A DNA stretch of 11,842 bases from DATCLS01 sp035265325 (lineage in GTDB: Bacteria > Actinomycetota > Acidimicrobiia > Acidimicrobiales > VFJN01), in contig DATFOS010000166.1 in the NCBI GenBank assembly GCA_035265325.1, positions 1-11,842 on the forward strand, in the 5' to 3' direction. The position numbers and the translations under genes were made by a program. Below are positions 1-6,112 of the stretch, piece by piece; positions within the stretch are counted from its first letter, which is position 1, and each line of letters opens with the position of its first letter. The notes under the pieces are model-generated. The model was not told where the DNA came from. It was given only the letters and a program-made list of their open reading frames with translations, and made no database searches.

Positions 1-699
1 GAGCGCCTGCGGGTCGTCCTGCACGTGCTCTACCTGGTGTTCAACGAGGGCTACACCGCGACGGCGGGCACCAACCTCGTGCGGGACGAGCTGACGGCCG
101 AGGCCATTCGGCTCACACGGCTGCTGTTACGCCTGGTGCCCGACGACGGCGAGGTTGCCGGGCTCCTCGCCCTGATGCTGCTGACCGAAGCCCGGCGGGT
201 CGCCCGCACCGCGGTCGACGGCTCCCTCGTGCCGCTCCGCGAACAGGACCGCTCGTCGTGGGATGCCGACGCCATCGCGGAAGGCGTCGCCCTGGTGACC
301 GGGGCCCTGGGGTCCAAGCCGCTCGGCCCGTACCAGCTGCAGGCAGCCATCGCCGCCGTCCACGACGAGGCGCCCACCGCTGCCGACACCGACTGGCCCC
401 AGATCCTCGCCCTGTACCGGGTGCTCGAGCGGCTCGACCCGAGCCCGGTCGTCACGCTCAACAAGGCGGTGGCGCTCGCCATGGTGGACGGGCCCGCGGC
501 CGGCTTGGCGGTGGTCCAGTCGCTCGCCGGCGACGCACGCGTCGACCGCACCCACCACCTCCACTCGGTGCGCGGGCACCTCCTGGAGCTGGCCGGTGAT
601 CACGACGAGGCACGGAAGGCCTATCGAGCCGCAGCTCGGCGGGCGAAGAGCCTGCCCGAGCAACGTCACCTGCTCGCCCGCGCCGCCCGCCTGCGCTGA
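1..699 (+). CDS. ECF-family RNA polymerase sigma factor, C-terminal part (5' end outside window)
   Basis: The reading frame is open from base 1 and stops with TGA at 697-699, so only the C-terminal ~232 residues are present; the GTG at 25 is internal. The visible part starts in the conserved LYLVFNEGYTAT stretch and contains GPYQLQAAIAAVHDEA, DTDWPQILALY and LNKAVALAMVDG. These are hallmarks of the large-C-terminus ECF group (ECF42-like, DUF6596) whose extension is a tetratricopeptide-like helical domain. The DNA-binding sigma2/sigma4 regions should lie upstream of the window. In this family the extension is thought to control sigma activity, replacing a classical anti-sigma factor, and the gene often sits next to a small YCII/DGPF-domain gene. 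That partner is not visible here and could be upstream. Family assignment is confident; target genes are unknown. Confidence 0.88.
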   Translation, partial: ERLRVVLHVLYLVFNEGYTATAGTNLVRDELTAEAIRLTRLLLRLVPDDGEVAGLLALMLLTEARRVARTAVDGSLVPLREQDRSSWDADAIAEGVALVTGALGSKPLGPYQLQAAIAAVHDEAPTAADTDWPQILALYRVLERLDPSPVVTLNKAVALAMVDGPAAGLAVVQSLAGDARVDRTHHLHSVRGHLLELAGDHDEARKAYRAAARRAKSLPEQRHLLARAARLR

Positions 700-1044
700 C
701 CGACTAGCCGTGGCCCACGACGCCCGGCAGCATCCCGATGGGACTCAGCCCAAGGGATGGACGTCGGCTTGTGGTGGCGGTCGATCGTTGGTGAGGACGT
801 CGCGCTTCGGTGTTCGCCGCAGGCCTTACGACCCAGTCCCAACGCTCCGGCTCGACCCCGGTCGGGCCGGTCCGAGCGGGTCGTCGGGCGGCCGAGGCCG
901 CGCTGGCGGAATGACAGGGGCAGTGGAGCTGGGGGGAATCGAACCCCCGTCCGCCGAGCGGTTGCCCATCGCGCTACGACCATTCCCGAGAACTACGGCG
1001 TGTCGGCTGCCGCACCGCCGGGTCGGCTGGCCCGAGGGCCTCCG

Positions 1045-1104
1045 CCGGGTCTTTCCCCGGTGCCAGCGGTCTTTCCTCGCCGTCAGCGGTCTTTCCCGCC
1101 GTCA
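1045..1104 (-). repeat. Three 20-nt tandem units inside tmRNA
   Basis: On the plus strand GGTCTTTCC recurs at 1048, 1068 and 1088, exactly 20 nt apart. The two units at 1065-1104 are nearly identical (AGCGGTCTTTCC then TCGCCGTC or CGCCGTC); the unit at 1045-1064 is more diverged. On the RNA strand each copy can form a small hairpin with a GAAAGA-containing loop (for example CCGGG/CCCGG and GCGG/CCGC). They fall in the region that normally holds pseudoknots between the tag and the tRNA-like domain, so they are probably duplicated pseudoknot or stem-loop elements. Confidence 0.75.
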
Positions 1105-1186
1105 ACCATCGCTTCTGTTACCGGGCTGCGGTGGTCAGGCCCTGCGTGCCCTCACGGGTCGCGGGTGCTCTCGTTGCGCCTGGAGA

Positions 1187-1231
1187 TCAGGCGGCGAGGG
1201 CGTACTGCTCATCGGCAGTTGTGTTTGTGCC
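1187..1231 (-). other. tmRNA proteolysis-tag reading frame
   Basis: Read on the minus strand inside tmRNA, these codons give GTNTTADEQYALAA followed by TGA. The C-terminal YALAA matches the conserved ending recognised by ClpXP and related proteases, and the Thr/Asn-rich start resembles other actinobacterial tags. The resume codon is inferred to be GGC at 1231-1229; the preceding CGG codon is in frame, so the first residue is uncertain. The stop codon is certain. Confidence 0.85.
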
Positions 1232-1313
1232 CCGTTTAGGGAGTCTGAGCAACTCCGGTCGCACAATGTGACTTCCGGTCTCGACGTCGAAACCGATCAG
1301 CCCCGTGTGATGT

Positions 1314-1332
1314 CGGCCCGTCGAGCGGGCCG
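1314..1332. promoter_or_regulatory. Perfect inverted repeat just upstream of tmRNA
   Basis: CGGCCCG (1314-1320) and CGGGCCG (1326-1332) are perfect inverted arms around TCGAG, nine bases upstream of the mature tmRNA 5' end. It could be a leader hairpin of the tmRNA precursor that helps position 5' processing, or a regulator site. The arms are pure G/C, so chance is possible in this genome. Confidence 0.4.
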
Positions 1333-1355
1333 GCCCCTTGTCAAACAGCGTGTGG

Positions 1356-1361
1356 AGCATA
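1356..1361 (-). promoter_or_regulatory. Candidate -10 box for tmRNA precursor
   Basis: On the minus strand TATGCT fits the TANNNT -10 consensus of actinobacterial housekeeping promoters, and would start a precursor about 45 nt upstream of mature tmRNA. No good -35 box is at the right distance. A TTGACA (1344-1339) lies downstream of it and has no -10 partner at 16-18 nt. Tentative. Confidence 0.3.
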
Positions 1362-1542
1362 CCGGCATCGGTTGCCAGCCGGGCCCGTGCGCTGCGAGTC
1401 TCGCGGGTGATGGACGAGAGAGCGGTGGGCGCGCCCCGTGCGGAGGTGGCGGCGCCCTCAGCGTTCCTGCACGGCCGTCACCGAGGGTGGAGACGACGAG
1501 CGCGGCGGTCCAAACAGGGGCCGGCGTCGAGGGGGCATTCCC

Positions 1543-3180
1543 GTGAGCGAGGCTGACAGTAGGGAAGGGGACGTCCCGAGTTGGGACGCCCGGGTCGGGC
1601 AGGAGCTGAGCCGCGTCCGCGCGGCGGGCCGCTGGCGCTCGCCACGCGACCTCGACACCTCCGGCTCGATGACGGGGCGGCTTGGGGACGACGGACGCGA
1701 GGTCGTCTCGTTCGCCTCCAACGACTACCTGGGGCTGACCCATCACCCGGCCGTCGTGGCCGCCGCCGCCGAAGCGACCCGCCGGTGGGGGACCGGAACG
1801 GGCGCCTCGCGGCTGGTGGTCGGCTCGCGGCCGTTGCATGCCGAGCTCGAGCGCGAGCTGGCGGACTGGAAGGGGACCGAGGACGCCGTCCTCTTCCCCA
1901 CCGGCTACCACGCGAACCTCGGCGTCCTGACGACGTTCGGAACGGCGGGCGTGACGGTCCTGTCCGACGAACTCAACCACGCCTCGATCGTCGACGGCTG
2001 TCGGCTGGCCCGGGCCGACGTGCGCATCGTCCGCCACGACGACCTCGACCAGGTCGACGCCGAGCTGGCGGACCTGCGGGGGCCGGCGATGGTGGTGTCC
2101 GACTCGGCCTTCTCGATGGACGGCGACGTCGCCGACCTCGACGGCCTCCTCACCGTGTGCTCGTGGTACGGCGCCCTGCTGGTGATCGACGAGGCCCACG
2201 CCGTCCTCGGGCCCGACGTGCCGATGCGGGCAGCGGCCGCCGCCGAGCGCCGGCCGCACGACGTCCCGCTGCTGCGGGTCGGCACGCTGTCGAAGACGTT
2301 CGGGTCGCTGGGCGGCTTCGTGGCCGGCCCCCGCGCGTACGTCGACCTGCTGCGCAACCGCGCCCGCTCCTTCATCTACACGACGGCCTCGTCGCCGGCC
2401 GACACGGCGGCCGCCCTGGCGGCGCTGCGTGTGGTGCGCTCGGCCGAGGGGGCCGGGCTGGTCGCCAAGCTGCGCCACCACGTCGACCGGCTGCGTCCGG
2501 GGCACCCGACGCCGATCGTGCCGATCGTCCTCGGCGACGAGGCCGCCGCCCTGGCGGCGTCCGATCGCCTGCTCGAGCGGGGGCTGCTGGTGCCGGCCAT
2601 CCGGCCGCCGACCGTCCCGCCGGGGACCTCGCGCCTGCGGGTGGCGCTGTCCGCCGCCCACACCGACGAGCAGGTCGACCGGCTGGTCGTCGCCCTGGAC
2701 GAGCTGCGATCGGCGCCGGCCGGGATCCGTGCCGGCGGTGGCGCCGTCGCCGGCGTGGGGTCCCGCGGGGCGGGCGCGCCGTCCGCCGTGGGGACCGCCG
2801 TCGCCGGGCGGGTCGCCCGCCCAGCCGCGTCGGGCGGGCGCATCGCCGCCCCCGGCCGGCCGCCGGCGCGGACGACCCCGCAGGGCTCCTCCGGCCCGGG
2901 CGGGGGCGGGCCGGGACGCGACGCCGATCGCGGCGCGGCCCCCACGGCACCGGTGGCACCGGCGGTACCGGCCCTCACGACCGACGGACGGGTGGTCCGC
3001 CTCGCCGCCACCTCGCCGCACGGCAACGGCAACGGCCATGGGCCCGCCGACGACGGGGACGGCGCGGGGGACGCCGCCGGGCCCGCCGACCTCGGCAACG
3101 ACGTCGCCGGGCACAACGGCGTCGCCCCCGTCCCCGGCGGGGACCACGCAGGACCGGGGGGCGGTGCCGGGGCGACCTGA
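1543..3180 (+). CDS. bioF: 8-amino-7-oxononanoate synthase with long low-complexity C-terminal tail
   Basis: PLP enzyme of the alpha-oxoamine synthase family; it joins pimeloyl-thioester and L-alanine to make 8-amino-7-oxononanoate in biotin synthesis. The GTG start at 1543 has GAGGGGG just upstream; residues before it look non-coding. Key motifs: ASNDYLGL near residue 60, GYHANLG (His123), LNHASIVDG (His146), VIDEAHAVLG (Asp216, His219 at the PLP ring), and LSKTFGSLGGF with the PLP-binding Lys251. The catalytic core ends near residue 390, the normal family length. About 150 further residues, rich in Ala, Gly, Pro and Asp (including HGNGNGHG), follow before the stop and should be disordered. 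The end overlaps bioD by 17 nt in another frame, so the two are at least co-translated, or they may be one gene broken by a frameshift. Enzyme call is very secure; the true C-terminus is not. Confidence 0.93.
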   Translation: MSEADSREGDVPSWDARVGQELSRVRAAGRWRSPRDLDTSGSMTGRLGDDGREVVSFASNDYLGLTHHPAVVAAAAEATRRWGTGTGASRLVVGSRPLHAELERELADWKGTEDAVLFPTGYHANLGVLTTFGTAGVTVLSDELNHASIVDGCRLARADVRIVRHDDLDQVDAELADLRGPAMVVSDSAFSMDGDVADLDGLLTVCSWYGALLVIDEAHAVLGPDVPMRAAAAAERRPHDVPLLRVGTLSKTFGSLGGFVAGPRAYVDLLRNRARSFIYTTASSPADTAAALAALRVVRSAEGAGLVAKLRHHVDRLRPGHPTPIVPIVLGDEAAALAASDRLLERGLLVPAIRPPTVPPGTSRLRVALSAAHTDEQVDRLVVALDELRSAPAGIRAGGGAVAGVGSRGAGAPSAVGTAVAGRVARPAASGGRIAAPGRPPARTTPQGSSGPGGGGPGRDADRGAAPTAPVAPAVPALTTDGRVVRLAATSPHGNGNGHGPADDGDGAGDAAGPADLGNDVAGHNGVAPVPGGDHAGPGGGAGAT

Positions 3181-3814
3181 GCGCCTCGTCCTCGTCGTCG
3201 GCACGCGGACCGAGGTCGGCAAGACGTGGGTCACGTGCCGGCTCGTCCAGGCGCTGCGGCGACGCGGCCTGATCGTCGCGGCCCGCAAGCCCGTCCAGTC
3301 CTACGGGACCGACGGCGCGATCGGCGCCACCGACGCCGAGCTGCTGTCCGACGCGACGGGGGAGCGGGCGGGCATCATCTGCCCGCTCCACCGCTGGTAC
3401 CCGCTGGCCATGGCGCCGCCGATGGCGGCCGAGGCGCTCGGCCGCCCGTCCTGGTCGATCGCCGACCTGGCCGCCGAGACGTCCTGGCGGACGCCGGTGG
3501 GCGTCGGGCTCGTCGAGGCGGTGGGCGGCGTGCGGTCGCCGATGGCCGCCGACGGCGACGCCACCGACCTCGCCGCCGCCCTGCACCCGGAGCACGTCGT
3601 GCTCGTGGCCGACGCCGGGTTGGGGACGATCAACGCCGTCCGCCTCTCGGCCGCCCCACTCGGGCGCTGGCCGCTGACGGTCCTGCTCAATCGCTACGAC
3701 GCCGTCGACGAGCTGCACCGGCGCAACTGGGCCTGGCTGGCCGAGCGGGACGGCTTCCACGTGGTCGCCGACCCGGCCGACCTGGTCGCCCCCATCGTCG
3801 GGTGGCCGACATAG
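3164..3814 (+). CDS. bioD: Dethiobiotin synthetase
   Basis: ATP-dependent carboxylase closing the ureido ring: 7,8-diaminononanoate plus CO2 gives dethiobiotin. The chosen GTG start at 3164 gives 216 aa, near the usual ~225. The P-loop GTRTEVGKT lies at residues 13-21 (family form GTDTGVGKT); KPVQS contains the expected Lys at 42; VEAVGGVRSPMA matches the EGAGG loop; VVLVADAGLGTINAVRLS matches the strand carrying the LGxINH-like motif. The serine in KPVQS and alanine in EAVGG are mild departures. The GTG lies inside the last codons of bioF, so translation is probably coupled. The frame is open far upstream, so the start could also be a frameshifted continuation of BioF. bioA and bioB are not in the window. 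Confidence 0.9.
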   Translation: MPGRPERLVLVVGTRTEVGKTWVTCRLVQALRRRGLIVAARKPVQSYGTDGAIGATDAELLSDATGERAGIICPLHRWYPLAMAPPMAAEALGRPSWSIADLAAETSWRTPVGVGLVEAVGGVRSPMAADGDATDLAAALHPEHVVLVADAGLGTINAVRLSAAPLGRWPLTVLLNRYDAVDELHRRNWAWLAERDGFHVVADPADLVAPIVGWPT

Positions 3815-3839
3815 GGGGGCGCGGGGGGCCGGGGGAGGG
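3814..3839 (+). other. G-quadruplex motif between convergent bioD and smpB
   Basis: Starting on the last base of the bioD stop, the plus strand reads G6-CGC-G6-CC-G5-A-G3, four G-runs of three or more with 1-3 nt loops, the standard quadruplex-forming pattern. It fills nearly all of the 29-nt gap between the convergent bioD and smpB stops, where no stem-loop terminator is seen. It may help end transcription, or simply reflect high GC content. Confidence 0.55.
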
Positions 3840-3843
3840 CGGC

Positions 3844-4335
3844 CTAGCGGCGGCGGGCGGCGGCCATGGCGCGATCGGCCTCGCGCTGGGCGTCGCGCTC
3901 GGCCATGACCTGGCGCTTGTCGTAGTCCTTGCGGCCGCGGGCCAGGGCCAGCTCGACCTTGGCCTTCCCCTCCCGGAAGTACAGGGACAGGGGCACGAGC
4001 GTGAGCCGCTGCTCGTCGACCCGGCTGCGCAGGTGCTCGATCTCGCCGGCGTGGAGCAGCAGCTTGCGGCGCCGGTCGGGGTCGTGCCCGCTGTGGGTCT
4101 GGGCGTTGGCGTAGGGCGGCACGTGCATGCCGTGGACCCAGACCTCGCCGCCGCTGACTTGGGCGAACGCCTCGCCGATCTGCACCTGCGCCTCGCGCAG
4201 CGACTTCACCTCGCTGCCGCGCAGGACGATGCCGGCCTCGACGGTCTCGAGGATGTCGTAGTTGCGCCGCGCCTTGCGGTTGCTGGCGATCAGCCTGCGG
4301 CCGTCGTTGTTGGCGTTCTTCGATGCCTTCGCCAT
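3844..4335 (-). CDS. smpB: SsrA-binding protein SmpB
   Basis: Small basic OB-fold protein that binds the tRNA-like part of tmRNA and delivers it to the ribosomal A site. The ATG at 4335 gives 163 aa starting MAKASKNANNDGRRLIASNRKARRNYDI, the normal length. Diagnostic motifs: NRKARRNYDILE, GIVLRGSEVKSLREAQVQIGEAF, GEVWVHGMHVPPY, RRKLLLH, LVPLSLYF, GKAKVELALARGRKDYDKR. The C-terminus is the usual Arg/Ala-rich tail that folds in the decoding centre. Upstream in-frame ATGs (4344 and 4407) exist, but the residues they add are not conserved. No clear Shine-Dalgarno is seen; a TACCCT -10-like box at 4352-4347 would give a very short leader. Divergent from mec and convergent with bioD. Confidence 0.97.
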   Translation of the reverse strand: MAKASKNANNDGRRLIASNRKARRNYDILETVEAGIVLRGSEVKSLREAQVQIGEAFAQVSGGEVWVHGMHVPPYANAQTHSGHDPDRRRKLLLHAGEIEHLRSRVDEQRLTLVPLSLYFREGKAKVELALARGRKDYDKRQVMAERDAQREADRAMAAARRR

Positions 4336-4359
4336 GGGGGACATGAAGGGTACCGCCAG

Positions 4360-4365
4360 TACCGT
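4360..4365 (+). promoter_or_regulatory. -10 box for leaderless mec transcript
   Basis: TACCGT fits TANNNT and is separated from the GTG at 4373 by exactly seven bases, so transcription would begin at or next to the start codon. The same geometry occurs before the gene at 6113. No -35 box is evident, as is common for actinobacterial leaderless promoters. Confidence 0.5.
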
Positions 4366-4372
4366 CCCGCCC

Positions 4373-4780
4373 GTGCTGTCGTTTCCCCGTGACGTCTGGC
4401 TGGCCATGCTCGGCCACGCCCAGGACGGGCTGCCCGACGAGGCCTGCGGCCTGCTCGCCGGCGACCCGGCGACCGGGGAGGCCTCGGTGTTCTACCCCTG
4501 CCGCAACGCGGCGTCGTCGTCGCGGGTCTACGAGGTGGACCCCCGCGACCACCTGCGGGCCGACCGCGACGCCGAGGGCCGCGGGCTCGAGATCCTCGGC
4601 GTCGTGCACAGCCACACGCACACCGAGGCGTACCCCTCGCCGACCGACGTCCGCCAGGCGCCGGACCCGGGCTGGCACTACGTGATCGTGTCGCTGAAGC
4701 GGCCCGAGGCGTCCCTCCGGTCCTACCGGATCGTCGACGGCGAGGTCGCCGAAGAGGACGTCGCGCTCGTCGCCCGGTAG
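4373..4780 (+). CDS. mec: Mec-type JAMM/MPN+ metalloprotease (CysO-cysteine peptidase family)
   Basis: Zinc peptidase that in M. tuberculosis releases cysteine from the C-terminus of the sulfur-carrier protein CysO. The JAMM motif is complete: DEACGLLAG with Glu23, and HSHTHTEAYPSPTD with His79, His81, Ser89 and Asp92 (HxH-x7-S-x2-D). The C-terminal SYRIVDGEVAEE closely matches what I recall of mycobacterial Mec. The GTG at 4373 gives 135 aa and lies seven bases after a TANNNT box, so I prefer it; an ATG at 4343 (145 aa) is possible but has no proper ribosome site. cysM follows after 94 nt, supporting the cysteine role. The carrier gene cysO, which usually lies between them, is absent. Another ubiquitin-like substrate is an alternative. 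Confidence 0.9.
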   Translation: MLSFPRDVWLAMLGHAQDGLPDEACGLLAGDPATGEASVFYPCRNAASSSRVYEVDPRDHLRADRDAEGRGLEILGVVHSHTHTEAYPSPTDVRQAPDPGWHYVIVSLKRPEASLRSYRIVDGEVAEEDVALVAR

Positions 4781-4807
4781 ATTGTCGAGGACATCACTCG
4801 GGAATTC

Positions 4808-4819
4808 GTCGGGCCCGAC
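4808..4819. repeat. Perfect 12-bp palindrome in mec-cysM gap
   Basis: GTCGGGCCCGAC is a perfect palindrome in the 94-nt spacer between mec and cysM. Possible regulator site or chance in GC-rich DNA; nothing decides between them. Confidence 0.3.
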
Positions 4820-4874
4820 CGACTAACGACGCCGACGGCCGGGCCCTCGCCGGCTCGGCAGCGAGGTTGACCAC

Positions 4875-5822
4875 GTGGCTGTGCACTCGTCCGTCCTCGA
4901 CCTGATCGGCAACACGCCGGTCGTCGACGTGAGCGCCCTGAGCCCCACGCCGGGCGTGCGCATCGTCGCCAAGCTGGAGGGCAGCAACCCGGGTGGGTCC
5001 ATCAAGGACCGGGTCGCGCTCAACATGGTGCGCGAGGCCGAGGCCGACGGCACGCTGACGCCCGGCCGGACGATCATCGAGCCGTCGTCCGGCAACACGG
5101 GCATCGCCCTCGCCATGATCGCCCGCACCCGCGGGTACCCGATCAAGATCGTGCTGCCCGAGAACGTGTCGGTGGAGCGCCGGCAGGCCCTCGAGGTCTG
5201 GGGCGCCGAGATCATCCTGTCGCCGGGCGCCGAGGGGTCGAACGGGGCGGTTCGCCGGGCACAGGCGATGGCCGACGAGCACCCCGAGTGGGCGTTCCTC
5301 TACCAGTACGCCAACGAGGCCAACCCGCGGGCGCACTACGAGGGGACCGGTCCCGAGATCCTGGCGGACGTGCCCGACATCACCCACTTCGTGGCCGGCC
5401 TGGGCACGACGGGGACGCTGATGGGGGTCGGGCGCTTCCTCAAGGAGCGGAGGCCCGAGGTCAAGATCATCGCCATCGAGCCGCCGTTGGGGGAGCGGGT
5501 GGAGGGCCTCCGGAACCTCGACGAGGGCTACATCCCGCCCGTGTATGACAAGTGGGGCGGCCAGGACCTGCTCGACCGCAAGCGGATCGTCCGCCCCCGC
5601 GAGTCGATCATCTGGACCCGTCGCCTCGGTGAGCTGGGCATCTTCGCCGGCATCTCGGGCGGGGCGGCCGTCGCCGGCGCGGTCAAGGTCGCGGGCGAGA
5701 TCGAGACGGGGACGATTGTCGTGATTCTCGCCGACGCAGGGTGGAAGTACCTGAGTACCGGGGCATGGACAGGGGACCTCGACGAGGTCACCGCCCTGGC
5801 CGAGAAGATCATCGTCTTCTAG
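4875..5822 (+). CDS. cysM: CysM-type cysteine synthase (probable O-phosphoserine sulfhydrylase)
   Basis: PLP fold-type II enzyme making cysteine, or CysO-cysteine, from an activated serine and sulfide or carrier thiocarboxylate. GTG start at 4875 with GAGG eight bases upstream; 315 aa, normal for the family. Motifs: LDLIGNTPVV near the N-terminus, NPGGSIKDR with PLP Lys44, the substrate loop EPSSGNTG (residues 69-76), phosphate loop GLGTTGT (175-181), GISGGAA, and DAGWKYLSTGAW near the end. The stretch EGLRNLDEG carries Arg213, at the position of the arginine that gives mycobacterial CysM its preference for O-phosphoserine. That preference, and the mec neighbour, favour the carrier-protein pathway over classical O-acetylserine sulfhydrylase. 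Substrate choice is inference; family is secure. Confidence 0.94.
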   Translation: MAVHSSVLDLIGNTPVVDVSALSPTPGVRIVAKLEGSNPGGSIKDRVALNMVREAEADGTLTPGRTIIEPSSGNTGIALAMIARTRGYPIKIVLPENVSVERRQALEVWGAEIILSPGAEGSNGAVRRAQAMADEHPEWAFLYQYANEANPRAHYEGTGPEILADVPDITHFVAGLGTTGTLMGVGRFLKERRPEVKIIAIEPPLGERVEGLRNLDEGYIPPVYDKWGGQDLLDRKRIVRPRESIIWTRRLGELGIFAGISGGAAVAGAVKVAGEIETGTIVVILADAGWKYLSTGAWTGDLDEVTALAEKIIVF

Positions 5823-5848
5823 GACACTCGAGGAGAGGGACCCCCATC

Positions 5849-5992
5849 ATGAGCCTGCGAAGCATGCTGCGTCGTACAGAGCGCAAGACGGAGCGGGCCG
5901 TCGGCAAGGCCGAGTCGAAGACCAAGGGCGGGGGCCGTCGCGGCAAGCGCGCCACCCGCCGGGGCATCCGCCGCGCCAACCGCGCCGTCTGA
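5849..5992 (+). CDS. Very basic 47-aa small protein, unknown function
   Basis: ATG at 5849 is preceded by a strong purine-rich ribosome site (GAGGAGAGGGA, 5830-5840) at good spacing, only 26 nt after the cysM stop, so it is likely in the same transcript. The product has 13 Arg and 5 Lys against 3 Glu in 47 residues (net charge near +15). An N-terminal part with heptad-like spacing (SLRSMLRRTERKTERAV) is followed by a Gly hinge (GGG, 27-29) and an Arg-rich tail (RATRRGIRRANRAV). It resembles no family I can name. Nucleic-acid or ribosome binding is a guess from charge. A strong hairpin lies 44 nt after its stop, consistent with the end of the operon. Highly basic composition in GC-rich DNA can be spurious, but the ribosome site argues for a real gene. 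Confidence 0.68.
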   Translation: MSLRSMLRRTERKTERAVGKAESKTKGGGRRGKRATRRGIRRANRAV

Positions 5993-6035
5993 CACCCTCC
6001 GCCGCGTCCGTCCCCCGACGCGTACGCACCGCCAC

Positions 6036-6063
6036 GGCGGCCCGGCCCGCGGGTCGGGCCGCC
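6036..6063 (+). terminator. Hairpin terminator after cysM operon
   Basis: GGCGGCCCG (6036-6044) and CGGGCCGCC (6055-6063) form a perfect 9-bp stem around a 10-nt loop, followed by TT but no long T-tract, as is common in high-GC actinobacteria. It sits between the small basic gene and the promoter of the next gene. Confidence 0.7.
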
Positions 6064-6099
6064 TTCGGCGCGCCCGGGGCCGACGCGGCCGGGCGTCCG

Positions 6100-6105
6100 T
6101 AGGCT
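6100..6105 (+). promoter_or_regulatory. -10 box for leaderless LLM gene transcript
   Basis: TAGGCT fits TANNNT with seven bases to the GTG start at 6113, the same arrangement as at mec. No Shine-Dalgarno is present before this GTG, which supports leaderless translation. Confidence 0.5.
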
Positions 6106-6112
6106 GCCGCTC

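Larger units (their letters stand above)
924..1304 (-). ncRNA. ssrA: tmRNA (transfer-messenger RNA)
   Basis: On the minus strand the RNA begins GGGGCUGAUCGGUUUCGACG, the typical tmRNA 5' end, and ends with a tRNA-like T-arm (GGGGGUUCGAUUCCCCCC) followed by AGCUCCA. The first seven bases GGGGCUG pair with CAGCUCC before the encoded CCA (924-926), with one G-U pair, which fixes both ends and gives 381 nt. Between them lie a tag reading frame ending in YALAA-stop and a structured 3' half. The RNA is charged with alanine, enters stalled ribosomes with SmpB, and adds a degradation tag to the nascent peptide. smpB lies about 3 kb away. A perfect palindrome sits just upstream of the 5' end; no convincing terminator is seen downstream, only a short GC hairpin near 888-901. 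Confidence 0.96.

Noticed and set aside
888..901. Short GC hairpin downstream of tmRNA as its terminator
   Set aside because: The stem is only 5-6 bp with a minimal loop and no T-tract; such palindromes are frequent in this GC-rich DNA.
700..923. Possible gene between the sigma factor stop and tmRNA
   Set aside because: Frames here give no recognisable protein and no ribosome site with a start; I see nothing in this gap.
924..960. tRNA-like 3' end that could be a separate tRNA gene
   Set aside because: The T-arm and CCA belong to tmRNA: the acceptor partner is at 1298-1304 and a tag frame lies between, with no anticodon arm nearby.
1339..1344. TTGACA on the minus strand as the -35 box of tmRNA
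   Set aside because: No TANNNT lies 16-18 nt downstream; that spacing falls in a GC palindrome. It may be coincidental.
1297..3288. Long open frame (663 codons) on the minus strand across bioF
   Set aside because: It is antisense to well-conserved BioF motifs, is Arg/Gly/Pro-rich without recognisable domains, and also runs over the tmRNA promoter region; long antisense frames are expected at this GC content.
4343..4372. ATG at 4343 as the mec start
   Set aside because: It adds ten unconserved residues, lacks a properly spaced ribosome site, and lies upstream of the TACCGT box that suits the GTG at 4373.
2975..4678. Long minus-strand frame across bioD, smpB and mec
   Set aside because: It overlaps three recognised genes in other frames and has shadow-type composition; smpB explains the true minus-strand coding in a different frame.
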